In this document: one piece after another, positions 32,409 to 44,900 of the stretch
How the letters are laid out: each line of letters begins with the position of its first letter
Position numbering within the stretch: the stretch's first letter is position 1
Assembly: GCA_001643675.2 (NCBI GenBank)
Contig: LSRY02000001.1
Span: 62,001 to 126,000 of the forward strand
Direction of reading: 5' to 3'
DNA length: 64,000 bases
Source of the DNA: Monocercomonoides exilis
Lineage: Eukaryota > Preaxostyla > Oxymonadida > Polymastigidae
Notes under the pieces: generated by a model
What the model was told of the DNA's origin: nothing
Seen by the model: the letters and a program-made list of their open reading frames with translations, nothing else
The model's database searches: none
Program-made: the position numbers and the translations under genes

Positions 32409-33807
32409 GGCAAAATGAAAGTATATCGGAACTCTCAATTTTGCACAATAAAATAGTGAAAGTCATTTATATTATATATAGATACAATATGCAAATTTTC
32501 AGCTATCGGAAAGTCTTTTTAAGAAGTTTAAAAAAACATGGAAAAGTCAAAAAAATTCTAATTTATTGTTTATGATCAAAAGAGTTTTATGGCAAGATCT
32601 GAAGAGGAAAAAAATAGTCAAATAGTATTTCGATTAAATACGATCTTCCATGATAAAGAAGAAACGTGGAATTGGTTTATCAAACGTTTTCAAGAGTTCG
32701 CTTCCAAGGATTGCCCAAAATGCAGAAGCAAAAGGAGAATCAGTGAGGAAACAGAAGGTTTCAAATATCTTTGGTGTCAAACTTGCCGAAAAAAACCTCA
32801 ATATTTGAAAATACGTATTTTCCAAAATGAAACTACCAATTAATATTGTTCTGCTAATTCTTTCATGTTATTGGATTGGTATTGGATTGAAACAGATTCA
32901 TTTGCTGACAGATGTTTCTTGTCCAACAATAAGTTTATGGATAAGCGTTGTGAGAGTTGTGTGTTCACAAATTTGGAATGAAACGACGCCGAAATAAGGA
33001 GGGCTTGGAAAATACGTCGAAATAGATGAGGCTGTTTGGAGGAGAAGGAAATATGGAAGAGGAAGAAAGAAGGATTTGCTGTGGATTTTCTGAGGAGTTG
33101 TGAGGAAGGAAGGAGGAGGAGCTGGAACCAATTTTGAAATCATCGTTCCAAACAGGAAAAAAGAAATATTGATCCCTATTATTCAAGAAAGGATATTAGC
33201 AGGCACAACAATTATAAGTGATGAAAGGAAAAGATGCAATTGTCTGAATAATAAAGATTATGAACATATTGCAGTTTGTCATTAAATTAACTTAATAGAT
33301 TCAGAAACAGGTTCATGTACCAATACCGTTGAAGGGTTGTGGAGTCATTTAAGAGCGTTTTTTCCAAAGCATGGAGTAAGAAAAACATTCATTGCAGATT
33401 GTTTATTTATGTGGCTTGTTCAAAGGAATCTTAAACCAAATATTGCTGATATTTTTTACAAAAATTAATTCATATTATTCCAGAAGAAAAACCCATTATT
33501 GCTGATGAAGAAATTGATTTTTCAGAAAATGAAGAAATTCCTGATGCTGACGATATTCTGCATGAACAGCGTGATGATGAAAAAGAAGAAGATTCAAATA
33601 GCGTTGATGACTGAGAGGATGCTTCTGATTATTCTGATGAATAAGCAGAAATTTTCATTTGATCAGTTTGAATAAAAAATTATTGAAAGTTTTTTTAAAC
33701 GTTTTCCGACAACTTTTTTCACATTTCAACACTTTATGAACACAAAAGAAATCAATAGAAACAAGAATAATCATAATTTGAAAGTTCCGATATTCTTTTA
33801 ATTTGCC
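32409..33807 (+). mobile_element. Merlin-like DNA transposon copy 2 with intact TIRs and 8-bp duplication
   Basis: 1,399 bp. The left TIR begins GGCAAAATGAAAGTATATCG and the right TIR read inward GGCAAATTAAAAGAATATCG; similarity continues for about 35 bp through a GGAACT.TCAA segment. Perfect AACATAAA duplications flank it (32401-32408, 33808-33815). An 8-9 bp duplication and GG-initial TIRs are the known signature of the Merlin superfamily. Confidence 0.87.
32589..33468 (+). pseudogene. Merlin-family (ISXO2-like) transposase remnant (copy 2)
   Basis: The N-terminus starts MARSEEEKNS and includes a zinc ribbon (CPKC...CQTC, 32713-32784). After a one-base register change, a helical part (INIVLLILSCYWIGIGL) is followed by the DDE core. 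VEIDEAVWRRRKYGRGRKKD (about 33019-33078) holds the first Asp, TTIISDERKR (about 33205-33235) the second, and NTVEGLWSHL (about 33328) the Glu. At least three in-frame stops (after TPK, after LLWIF and after AVCH) plus the frameshift make it inactive. Confidence 0.85.
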
Positions 33808-36800
33808 AACATAAAAAGCAATATCAAAGGAGCAACAAACCAGAACATCGAAAAAACGATGAAGGATCATTTTGATATTTTGAGCCCGACGCTCGGATTG
33901 AAAACTTTCAAGGAAATTGAGTGCGAACGTCGAAGTTAATTTCAATGGCATATTCCTTTTGGTTTATTCATGTTGCAGAAACATGGAATTCTTCGAAAGA
34001 ATTTACTGGCTGTTTTTGTTTTTTCAAAAAAACAAAAACAATTATTTACAAATGAAATGTTTCAGACATTGCTTCATTTGTCTCTTCAAAAGGGGGAAAA
34101 AATGCAAATTTGAGACTTCTGCAACACTAACATTTTATTTATCTTGAATTTTTCCATTTTGTTGCTATTTTCAAAAAAGAACAAAAAGGAAACCTCTGAT
34201 CCATTGAAACTCACTTCCAAATGACAGCCGAAGAATGCTGGAAAGGTAGGAAAATGCAAGAAGTTTTTCTGTCGGGATGTTTTTAATCAGCCGAACCTTT
34301 AACGATTATTTCAAATGACACTCCACAGAATTAAATCTTAAAAGGAAAGAATTTCTGGTAGAAAACGAATTATTTGCAACAGCATCTGCAGCAAAGGAAC
34401 TTGTCTGGAACTCTTTTTTTCTTTTTGGGGCTAATCGTTGCAAGAATTATGACATTCGCAAATGGAGAGAAATTTGTGAATGTCATCAACATTACAAGAA
34501 GCATCCAGCGCTATCTTATGAAGACAAATGAATGATGAGTCATTTTTCATGTTTTTGCAATTTCTGCGACTGCAAACTCCAGCCAATTGAATATTGAATC
34601 ATTTTTTTTTTGCATTATTATTATGAAAACAATAATTGCATTCAGAAAAATGAAATGGATTGTTTCAAATACTCATACATTTCTGTTTTCAAGCTTATCA
34701 TCTTTTGCTTCATTCACTTTCTATCCTCAAGCTTAATCACCATCTCCCTCTTCTTCTTCTTCTTCTTCTTCATTTATTATTTTTCCTCTCCACAATGATC
34801 CAAATAACTCACAACCATTGTAACACTCATCACAAGTGAGATGGCGGCAGGTAATAAAACGCTCATTTTTTTGCTATCAGCCAACTTGCTGAGGCATTGG
34901 ACACAGCAAAGAACAATGAATGTTGTGTTTTCATTTTTCTTCCAGCAAGTGTCGCAGTTTCACAAGAAGAGCAAAAGATGTACAAGATCAGAAGCAGCAG
35001 TAAAAGTTCATTTGAGAGTGAATATCACAGCTGGATTTGTTTAGGCTGCTTTTTCGATTGGTGAATATCAATCGGTTTTCAGTCGTAAAGAGCAAATCGG
35101 AAATCATGAGAAGATGGCTACGGGCGAACTGCAAAATGCTTCGAATATGTTTGTTGTTGTTAGAGATGAAGAAAACCGAGGAGAAAGTATGGTTTATGTG
35201 AATATATTCATTAATTCGTCAAAGCAAGTCAGCAACAATTGATGGATCTTAAACGAAAGGATAAGGAAACTTTCATTATATGGTTGAATTTCTTTGTTTT
35301 GTGGTGAAAGAAATCAAGTTTGCTTTTTTTTCCTCAAAACTTTTTTATTTCTTTATTTATTTTCATGTCTATCAATGATAATTTTTCATATCCTTGCCTT
35401 ATGAAATCATTGAATATTTTTGAACTAGTTCTTTTTGCAACAATGGCAATCTTATGTTTGCAACTGAAATATGCTTATTTGATTCAAGAAATACAACAAA
35501 CAGATCCTCAACTATTCAGGGTATAGGAGAAAGAAAATTGGAGAAATTAAGAGAGAAAGTAGCGGGTGGACTTCAATCAGTTGAGCAACACATACTTGAG
35601 AAGCTAATTGGGGAGAAAAAGAACAAGCCTTTGTTGACAAAAGAAGTGGAACAAGAACAGGAACAGAAACATGTACTGGAGAGCAAAAAAGCGGGAAATA
35701 ATACAATCGAAGAGGGTGCATAAATGCAAAGTACTAAAGGAAAAGTGTCTTCTCATTTCCGCAAGAGCAACAGAACAGAGGTAACTGAAAGCGAATAATA
35801 TAGGGTTTTATAGACTCTTAAGTTTCCAAATACGCTCAGAAACAAACTGCGAGTGGACGTCTTTTGTTAATTGGTCATGATCATTCGGCAATCAGCATCA
35901 GAATCTTCTACTTTTATTTCTTGTTGGTGCAATTTCGTTTCAAAAGAACTTTGTTCATTGCTCTTGTTTATACTTGAAATTCGCTTTGAAGAAAAGGGCA
36001 GTGAATATTGTCAAACAGAGACGGCAAGCGAAGAGCAGATACAAACAAGAGTTAGTTTAGTGGATAATCTGAGTCTGTTTCTGAAACAGAATGTGGAAAT
36101 CAAGAAAATCTTTTCAGAGAAAAGAATCGCATTAAAATGCAGCTTGACATTCAAACCAAAAAAAGTGCTTTCGGAAGAATGTGGAATTGAATGAAAATAG
36201 CGAAAACTTTCAAAACCAAGCTCTTGTTATATAAAAGAAGAAGGAAAGCTCAAAAATCCAAAAAAATTTATGAATTAACACTGGGAAAAAATGAAAGATT
36301 TTGTGATCATTGAACACAATACTCGGACGAATGAACAAAAGTTACAAGAATACGATCTTTTTACAGATGTTGGTTGAAAAGACAAATCAACTTTTCGGCT
36401 GAAAAAGCAATTGGAGAATCCATCAGCATTGGAAGTTCCAGTTGCTCCTGAGTCATTTCCTCCGTTGCATCTGCTTTTGTTGCAGAGACTTATCTTCGAA
36501 CAATTGACAACATCCGCCCAGATGTTTTGAATGAAGTTCTTCTTCGGCTTTAGAAAGCTCACTCGTTCGTTTTTAGCACCGCAGCTCGTCACGATGACAA
36601 TTCTTCATCATTTGGCCTTTAGCTATTTGCAATCTTTTTTTCGCCAAAGCGTTCATAATTTGTATTTTTGATTATGAAAAATACGTTTCGTGTTTGGAAC
36701 AAAACTAAAAATTGAAAGCATGAGATAATTTCTGGATTCAATTCTGTCAATCTCAAATCAAAGGTTTGGAATTTCATTTATTGTTGCATTTTAAATCTAT

Positions 36801-37262
36801 CATTTATGCACTAACATCCTTTTGTTTGCTTTTAATTAAACTAAAAAACTCAAAAATGGATAGAAGCTTTCAAATTTGATCTGAAAAGTCAATGAGGGGA
36901 GCACAACTTTCACAACAGCCAAAGCGTTCTATTATTCAGAGAGGCTTTCTTCTGTTATTGCTTTGGTGCAAAGATAATTCGTTCTCGTTTCTCAATGGCC
37001 AATTCGTTCATTGTTTTTCTTTCTGTTTCAAAAGAGATTCATGAAGCAGAATTTGTAAAAAATATAACTTTTAACGCATGCTGTTCTGTGTATTCTTTTC
37101 GAAGAAGAACAGATGATTATCAACAAATAGGAAATAACAATTTGAATGGGATGTGTAATGCAATCAAAATGAAATGACGAAAATTTTTGAATATTTGGAT
37201 TTTATTCTTTGTGCAATTGAAAATGTTTATTTAAAGAAAAATGCATCAAATTCATAAGATTA
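33808..37262. other. 3.4-kb low-complexity region with eroded coding stretches
   Basis: No intact gene. Plus-strand stretches with coding-like composition occur in changing frames. About 34345-34531 gives RKEFLVENELFATASAAKEL and onward. About 34885-35245 gives LAEALDTAKNNECCVFIFLP and, past a possible 22-nt intron, NASNMFVVVRDEENRGE. 35454-35723 is a Lys/Glu-rich helix ending at a TAA, and 35871-36194 and about 36400-36560 are further pieces. They could be exons of an unrecognised gene or a decayed one; I could not join them convincingly. The rest is AT-rich. Confidence 0.35.
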
Positions 37263-39272
37263 GGGTCATCTTTTTATTGGCATTTTTTCTTTATTGGCAT
37301 TAATATTTTTTGAAATGAAAATAATTAAAAGCACATCAAAAAAATACAAAACTCGAATCAATTACTCTTCTAACTTTTCTTTTTCCATTTTCACGTTCAA
37401 AGAGGTCAAATTCATCACTTGTTTCTTCGTCATCATACTTTATTTTTCTGAATTTCCTTTTCACTTTTTTCTCCTAAGGCAATTCTTCTTCTTCAATTTT
37501 TTTTCATTTTCTGCAATTTCTTCAATTTTCTCCTTGCGTTTTTCATTATATTCATCCCATTCATCAAAAAGCTTTTCTTTTGTTATTTCTTTTCCGAAGA
37601 AGTCGAAACAATGTGAATGAGAAGGAATGAAGTATTGAGAAGACTGAGGAAGCTTCATATCCACATATCCAGATCCATTGCTGAGGACTCCACTGTTAAT
37701 GAAAGCTTTTTTGATCACAGATGGTGTGAATGCTGTGTGAAGGGCTTGTGGCAACACATCTGCAACAGCTGTTCTTTTTGAAGATGAGGAGGTGGATGAC
37801 GGAGAGCTGTAATTGTTTGATAGCTCTGACTTCAATACTGCAAATACGCCTGTCCAGCGGCTGCGATATGTGCGTGGTGTGTGGAACGAAGGTGATTACG
37901 TCAATTTCGGCTTCCTTGAACTGTCTCCATATAGTTGGATCTGCCCGTGATGAGTGCGAGTCCAGAAGAAGAAGGCAACGATGAGATTCTTTTAGTATTC
38001 GCTTTCTTCTGTCAATAATAGCTGGCAGCAGAACTGTTAAGGCGTATTTTTTGAATGCTGTTTTATCCATCCAGCCGTTTGTGTTTGGCCAAATGTCAAG
38101 CGACAGTGTTAACGGTTTTGTTTGTTCTTTCGAAAGAGTTGCGCTGGGACACAGCACGACAGATGGAAGAGAGAAGCCATCAGCAGCTATTCCAGCAACG
38201 AGAGTAGCATTTGGCATCCTTTCGGCAGTCTTTTTGAATCCAGCTTGTTCATCTGTAGTGTGATTAACAACACCACGTGAAGAAGTTGGAATTCGAAGCG
38301 AAGATTCGTCGACATTGAAGATTAATTCCTCTGGATATTTATTTTCATTGTGTAATACTTGTAATTCCGTATACCATGGCTAAAGGACTTTCTGGCAAGA
38401 AGCCGCAAGTCTGTTTATATCAACTTGCTTTGGCAGCGAGGACTTCAATTCTGGATGAAGCTTTATGAAGGCGTAAACTGTCTTTAGAGAAACTGTCTTT
38501 TTTATCTTTTCTTCATTTTCTCCTTCTTCTTCACCATCGTTAATTATATTTTCCATCTTAATACAAATTAATATACAATTCAAATATCAATTACAAACCA
38601 AATCGCGAGCTTTTCGTAATGTGAGGCTTGTCCCAGATCGAGATTCTATTGTAACTTCTTCCAAGAATTGTTTTTCTTTTTCTCCGCTAATAATTGGTGG
38701 ATGACCAACTTTTGCAATAGGCCTGCCGTTTTTTATGGCTTTAACTGCGTGCTCCAAAGGTTTTTTTGCTTATTCCGCCATATTTCACTCCGTCGACCAG
38801 CCTGACAACATTGTCATTAACAATGTGTGCAATCCTTTCTAATCTTGAACTATATTTTCTGTAATGAAATGTAGACATTGCTTCCTTCAGCCGCTTCTGC
38901 GCCGCTTCAGCTATCTTTTTCACTAATAATTTCATTTATATATTATGGGTAATGATCGTTAATAAATTTTTTTATTTTCCAATTCTCATTAAGAATTTTT
39001 AATTAATATTTAAATTTTTGAATGAATAAGAAATATTCACAAACCTTTGTGCAGTCCAATTTCTCATGAAAGCTCAATGGATGGACTTGAACACCCCCCT
39101 CCCCCCCATTTCCCCTCCACAAGAAATTGGATTTCTTTCAAATTTTTAATATAAAATACCTGACATTTGAAAATGTATCAAAAAATTTTTATTAAAATCA
39201 TTTGTGGTTTAGATGAATTTTATTTATTAGTAAAGTGCCAATATGAAAAAAGTGCCAATAAAAAGATGACCC
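37263..39272 (-). mobile_element. pogo/Tigger-like DNA transposon 2 (2,010 bp, TA duplication)
   Basis: Both TIRs read GGGTCATCTTTTTATTGGCA inward and are bordered by TA (37261-37262, 39273-39274). A second ATTGGCA copy lies about 20 bp inside each end. It has the same orientation, length and internal order as element 1 but clearly different sequence, so the two are distinct subfamilies. A C-rich run at 39085-39117 precedes the transposase start, as in element 1. Confidence 0.87.
37461..38935 (-). pseudogene. pogo-like transposase remnant (element 2)
   Basis: Starts MKLLVKKIAEAAQKRLKEAM and has a 42-nt intron at 38557-38598 (donor GTTTGT, acceptor ATTAAG) at the same place as the element 1 intron. 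Catalytic residues are legible: FNVDESS (near 38310), LLLLDSHSSR (near 37965) and ISQPLDR (near 37860), giving a D-D-35-D spacing. A NTNGWMDKTAF segment precedes the second Asp. It is broken by a frameshift near 38760, a TAG after KVL near 38380 and another shift near 37840. Confidence 0.85.
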
Positions 39273-39557
39273 TATTAAAATTTTTTTTTGAAAAAGGCAA
39301 AAATGAAATAATAAGATTAAATTATTGAAATTGATCGACAAGCCAAAAGAAAGAAAAGAAAAGAAAAGTTGAGATACAAAAATGAATGTCAATTAGGAAT
39401 ACTCAGACATTTGACGGAACGTCAAGTTCTTCGCCAAATTTTTCACCAATAAATTAAAAATATAAAATTTCTTGTTGCGACGAATAAATCCAGACGCTAT
39501 TTTTATGTTGATTCAAATAAAAAAATGAGAATATTCTCAATTCGAAAAGACTAACAT

Positions 39558-40640
39558 TCATGTGGAATCATCGGTGATCATCCACTTCGGTGGATCATCC
39601 ATGCAATATATTTTCCAAAACGCTGCCATTGTCCTACCAAAATTGTCGCTAAGAGTAATATCATGTCGCATCCACTTTGGTGGCTCTGTTTTTACGTGTA
39701 TTATCCATATCATGGCCATTGTGCATCCATTTTTATTGCAAAGTGTGGCATCATGTCTCATCCATTCCGGTGGCTCTGTCTTAACTTCTTCGATCCATGT
39801 CATGGCCATTGTCCATCCATCTTCATATGCAAATGTGATGTCGTGTCTCATCCACTTTGGTGGCTCTGTCTTCACATTTGCTATCCATAGCATTGCCATT
39901 GTCCATCCTTTGTTATCAGCAAGTGTGATGTCGTGTCTCATCCACTTTGGCGAGTCTGCTTTGACAAATGCAATCCATATCATGGCCATTGTCCATCCTT
40001 TGTTGTCAGCAAGTGTTATCTCGTTTCTCATCCAATGTGGAGGATCCGATTTCAACCAAAAAATCCACAGCATCGCCATTGAAAATCCTTTTTTATTCCC
40101 AAGCGTAATGTCATGTCTCATCCATTCCGGTGGTTCTATTTTGTCATTTTCGATGCATGTCATGGCCATAGTATTTCCAGCTTTATCGGCAAATGTGAGG
40201 TCGTGTCTCATCCATTGTGGAGGATCAGATTCAATAAATCTTATCCAGTACATTGCCATTGTCAATCCAAAATTGTCATGTTGAGCAATGTCATGTCTCA
40301 TCCACTCAGGTGGCTCTGTTTTCACGTGTATTATCCATATCATTGCCATTGTTTGTTTATCTTCGCTGGCAAGCTTATTGTCATGCCGCATCCATTTTGG
40401 AGGTTCTGTCTTAACAGTAATAATCCAATGCATTGCCATCGTCCTCCCCTCCTTGTTGCCAAGTGCATTATCATGACGCATCCATTCTGGAGGTTCCTTT
40501 TTGACGTTTATGATCCAATACATTGCCATCGTACAACCACTGTTACTACCCATTGTAATGTCATGTCGCATCCACTTTGGGGGTTCTGTTTTTTTCTCCA
40601 CGATCCAGCGCATTGCTTTCGTCCTTCCCCATTTATCCCT
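39558..40640 (-). repeat. 90-bp coding tandem repeat array, about twelve units
   Basis: The DNA repeats with a 90-bp period in phase with the reading frame. Units are similar but not identical (for example CCATTGTCCATCC and TGTCTCATCCA blocks recur on the plus strand), pointing to unit duplication followed by drift. Confidence 0.85.
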
Positions 40641-40700
40641 CTTTGCAAATTTTGTTTTCTTTTTTGACGAATTCACTTTTTTTCCACCATCGTAAATCAT
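39558..40700 (-). CDS. WMRHD tandem-repeat protein (twelve 30-residue repeats)
   Basis: A single-exon frame of 380 residues. A short basic N-terminus (MIYDGGKKVNSSKKKTKFAK) is followed by twelve repeats of exactly 30 residues with consensus GxTMAMxWI..VKTEPPxWMRHDITL. The repeats differ mainly in the four to six residues after DITL. No signal peptide or membrane span is seen. The GxTxAMxxI part resembles the first helix of an ankyrin repeat (GxTxLHxAA), but the WMRHD half does not, so it is at most a divergent ankyrin-like solenoid. The final repeat degenerates (WMITDDST) before the stop. Function unknown. Confidence 0.82.
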   Translation of the reverse strand: MIYDGGKKVNSSKKKTKFAKRDKWGRTKAMRWIVEKKTEPPKWMRHDITMGSNSGCTMAMYWIINVKKEPPEWMRHDNALGNKEGRTMAMHWIITVKTEPPKWMRHDNKLASEDKQTMAMIWIIHVKTEPPEWMRHDIAQHDNFGLTMAMYWIRFIESDPPQWMRHDLTFADKAGNTMAMTCIENDKIEPPEWMRHDITLGNKKGFSMAMLWIFWLKSDPPHWMRNEITLADNKGWTMAMIWIAFVKADSPKWMRHDITLADNKGWTMAMLWIANVKTEPPKWMRHDITFAYEDGWTMAMTWIEEVKTEPPEWMRHDATLCNKNGCTMAMIWIIHVKTEPPKWMRHDITLSDNFGRTMAAFWKIYCMDDPPKWMITDDST

Positions 40701-41974
40701 TACTATTGCACTGCTGCAATATATGTCTTAAAAATAATAAAATAAAAGGCGTTTTCCTCGATTAATCGAAAATATATTCTGATCCTCCCATCATTAAAAA
40801 CTATCTTGCCCAATAAAAAATAAATTAGGAAAAAGTTAATATGTATAAATAGTTGTTATCATAAAATGTCAAATAAAAAACTTTATTACACTGAAACATT
40901 CTCGTCATTTTTTAATTGAATAAAAAAACTTCTTTTTAACATTTTCGTTGAAAATGTTGTTAAACATTTGCAATAAGAAAAATTCATAAAGTTATTTAAG
41001 ATGGCATAACTGCCGATCATGGCATCTGATCGATCATTCCCAATATTAATCTTAAGGATTGGAAATTTTTGTTTTTTGTGCAAATAATGAAATAAGAATG
41101 TTAGAATAAATGTAACGAAATTGCATGAATTTCTGTATTTTAAATACTATAGGGTATGAAGCACTTCCACGATCCTCATTCATTTATTTAGTGATTTATT
41201 AAATTTAACTTTTGTCCTATTCAAAATGTGAAAATATAAATGACATTTTAAAACTTTATTGAAAACACAATAATAGACGTTCCTTGCACTTAAAAAACGG
41301 TATAAAATTGTGTCTTAATTGAAAATTTTCATTTATTAGTTTTGGAAACAATGCTGTTTTCTTATAACCTTTTAAAGTTGCATTCTCCACTATTATAAAT
41401 TTTTGTGAGAACATGTGATGAGTGAGTTCCTTCAAAATCAATTACAGTTTCAACAGTTATGAAGAGATATGAGTCAAATGAAAGGTCAAATTGGATTATT
41501 ATTGAATAAATTTTGGGGTTGATCAGTGAGATGCCATGATCGAAGGTCATGCATTAAGATTTTGTGAATATATAAATTAGTAAATGGTCAACTGAATTTG
41601 TGTATATGAACAAATTAGCAGCACACACAAGGTTCATTCTTATTTTTGATATTTCTTAATCCAGTTTATTCCGATTAACATTTAAAATCAGATTGTTTGC
41701 AAACTTTGATAAATTGTTTTTGAAAAAATTGAAGAGGAAATAATTTATGACAAATGAGAACAATTGGAGAACATGAATTTTATTTTATTTTATTTTATTT
41801 TATTTTAGTTTATTTTATTTTATTTGATTTATTTTGATGAATTGGCTGTGAAATGCTAAATCACAATCTTTGAATAATGCAATGCTTGTTCCTTATTTGC
41901 TCTTGTTTTCTTGTTTCCATTTAAAGCAGCATAAAAAATTATAAGGTTCATTCAAAAAGTGAGATTCTATCAAT
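40701..41974. other. AT-rich intergenic region
   Basis: No gene is supported. Short frames here have no recognisable features. It contains a TTTTA microsatellite (41777-41826). Confidence 0.6.
41777..41826. repeat. TTTTA microsatellite
   Basis: About nine to ten imperfect TTTTA units within the AT-rich spacer. Confidence 0.85.
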
Positions 41975-44900
41975 TTATTGACACTGCATCCGAAATGTTT
42001 GAATATGAAAAAGAATTGACCACGCTTCTGATTCAAAATCAATGTATTTGGTATCTTTGTTAAATGATAGAGCAATCAATATATCTGTAAGTCCCAACTC
42101 CTCGATTATACGCACAGTTTGTAGGTTCAATCGTGCTGACTGCATAACAGTGAGCATGACACTTTCAATGCATCCCTTTTTGAAGCTGAACTCATGATAC
42201 AAAAGAAGTTCAGACCAGTATGGCAGTTTGAGTATACACTCTCTAATTGCGTTTTGTGATTTAGTGGAGCTTATAAAAAAATGACGATCAACCAAATGAT
42301 CTGGTTTGATCAATGAAACATAAAGAGAGGAGAATAAATAATGAGGAATTTAGGAGAAGAACTGAATTTGATTATGTAACATAGTTTTTGAAGATAAATA
42401 GTGACTGAAAATAATCTTTGCGCAAATGCAAGCAAAGTTCGTCCGAAAGGAAGGATTTGAATAAGTGGAAGATGTGAAATGAACGATTGTTGAACAGATG
42501 TCATCAAGCTCTGCTCTACAGAATTGGAAGTTGCATTGCACAAAGCTGACGAAAAAATCAACTAAGATGGTCGAAATCCGAGGAGACGTTAGCACGTAAA
42601 AGTGCTGATTCAAATAACGGTTTAATATGATGAGTTCCTTTGGTGTGAATACTGCATTTGATATGCAATCTGAATGATAGAGAAAAGACATAATAAGTTG
42701 GAGATAAATAACAATAAAACAATATGATAAAAAAATGAAAGAGAGAAAATGAAAGAAGGACAAATCACAATGAATTAGTTCTCCACAAATTAGTATCAAG
42801 TGAAAATCTTTTAAAAAAAATAAATCTATGAATCAAATTATTTTATGAAAAATCAATCAACGAGTATATTAATCAACATACTCAATGCACAGAATCTTCG
42901 AAGTGCAGCAAATGCACATATCGAATCCACTTCGCACTGTTTCTTTGAAATTAATGATATGAGGCTATCTAATGTGTATGTGAAAAACAACTCTTCTTCA
43001 TGCGTTGCAAACAACAGATAATATGCATCTGGTGCAATTCGCTCAATAGTCAGTAAATCTTTTTTGGAAAGTTCGCAAAATAAACTATGCTCACCATCTA
43101 ATTTATCCTGATCCAGGCCAATAAGCGCTACCACCCTCAAAATATGCCTCAGATCCGTCAATGTCTTGTTCTTCTTTTGAACCTTGATATTCTCTTTGAA
43201 CGATGCTTCTGCCATTTTGAGGTTTTCATGATGGCTGGATTGCTCTTTCTCTCCAAATGCATTTAGCATTTCACTCAACAACCCTTTGCTCAACAGAAGT
43301 CTCACCGCACTTTGATCAATCGGGAAGTTCAACACTTTATGGGGCAAAAGCAAACTCAAAGCTGGAACTGCATAACAGGATATTTGCCCAGAAAAGCTCG
43401 TCTCTGCTTCAGCAATCAATCGAATAAGATGTTCCTTAACTTCCTTCAAATTGTCCACAAGCTTCTTGAATGATGGATTCTTCAAAAGCAAATGTAAAAC
43501 AGACTCCGAAAAGCCCTTTGCGCTGTTTTCTGCGATTCTCTTGAGAAGAGTCATTACAACTGAAATGATCAGACTTTGGAGAGAAGGCTGCTTCCCGTAC
43601 ACCGCAATTACCGTGGAGAGCATCCTCCGTTGAATTGATAAATCACTGATGTCTGCTGTCTCAATTAGTCGCTCCAGAAGTTTGATTGCAATGAGCATCA
43701 CACCTGCACCAAGAAATGCCACTGAATCAGCAAGAAGCGCTGTTGCAGCCAGCCGCTTTGAACGGTTCAACTTCTGCTGCGTCCACTCCCAAAACAGCGT
43801 GCTCATCAGGCGATCGAACAGCCCCAAGTCAGATGCAGAAAGATGTCCACCGCACGATGGATTTTTTGATGCAGCTTTTGAAACCCAGCTTGAAAATAGT
43901 TTCAACACATCACATTTTCGAAGTTCTTCATAATATTCTTTTCTATTCTTTTCAACTCCAAGAAAAGCATCGATGAGAGAAAAAGAAAAACGAATATGGT
44001 TGAAACATTTTTGCTTCGTTTGAGCAGCCATTTGACTAATCTCAAAGATTTCTGAATTTTTCCTTGCTGATGAATCACTGCCATGACCCCTCAAATCTTC
44101 TTTGAAAGACCCGCTTTTACGTTTCATGCCAACAAGCTGATTCTTCTTGTTTGCCTTTGTTTTCGCTTCCTCCAGCCTTTTATCTGCATTTGAAGACTCT
44201 TCAAAGTTCTTTTTCAAGAGTCTGATTTCCTCTGTCATGCTTGTCAGCTGTATTTCTTCGGTACCATTTACGAGCAGAGCTCGCAGAAGCTTCAAGAGAT
44301 TGTTATTCAGATGCTTCGAGTGAATTATGTTCGAATGAATTGAGGTATTTTCAACCTTTTCTTTGAATTTATCACAAAATTTTTTGTCTTCTGATTGAGT
44401 TGTTAGAGCATCTGCTATTTCCAAACATTCTTTTCGAAGGTATCGAAGAATTACTTGTCCTAAATGGAACTCTTTTGCGACCTTTTGAACTTCACAGGAG
44501 AGACTGCACAGTGGAATAAGCAACCGACAGGACTGACAAGTTTGCTCAATCAAATCTTCAGTCAAACTTAATTTGGTGTGCAAAACAGAATTGGAAAAAG
44601 GACCTATCGAAGAAGAAAGTGAAGGAGAAGATAACGTAGAAAAGGAAGACAAAGAGGGTGCACAAGATGTTGATAGGCTTTCTGATGAGCATTCAACAGC
44701 TAGTTGATGTTGAAGAAGTGAGAAAGGAGATGAAGATGATGCCTGTGGAAGTGAGTCAGCGTTTTCATTTGAACAATTTTCATATTCAGAATGGAAAAAA
44801 CATTCTCGCTCACAATCCTTCTGCTGAAGAATCCCAATCACCTCTTCAATGGAATGCATCAAAGATATGTGAATTTGACTTTTTTCTAGAATGTGGATAA

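Noticed and set aside
39558-40640. CRISPR-like array (regular 90-bp period)
   Set aside because: The period is coding, in frame, without distinct spacers, and in a eukaryotic context.
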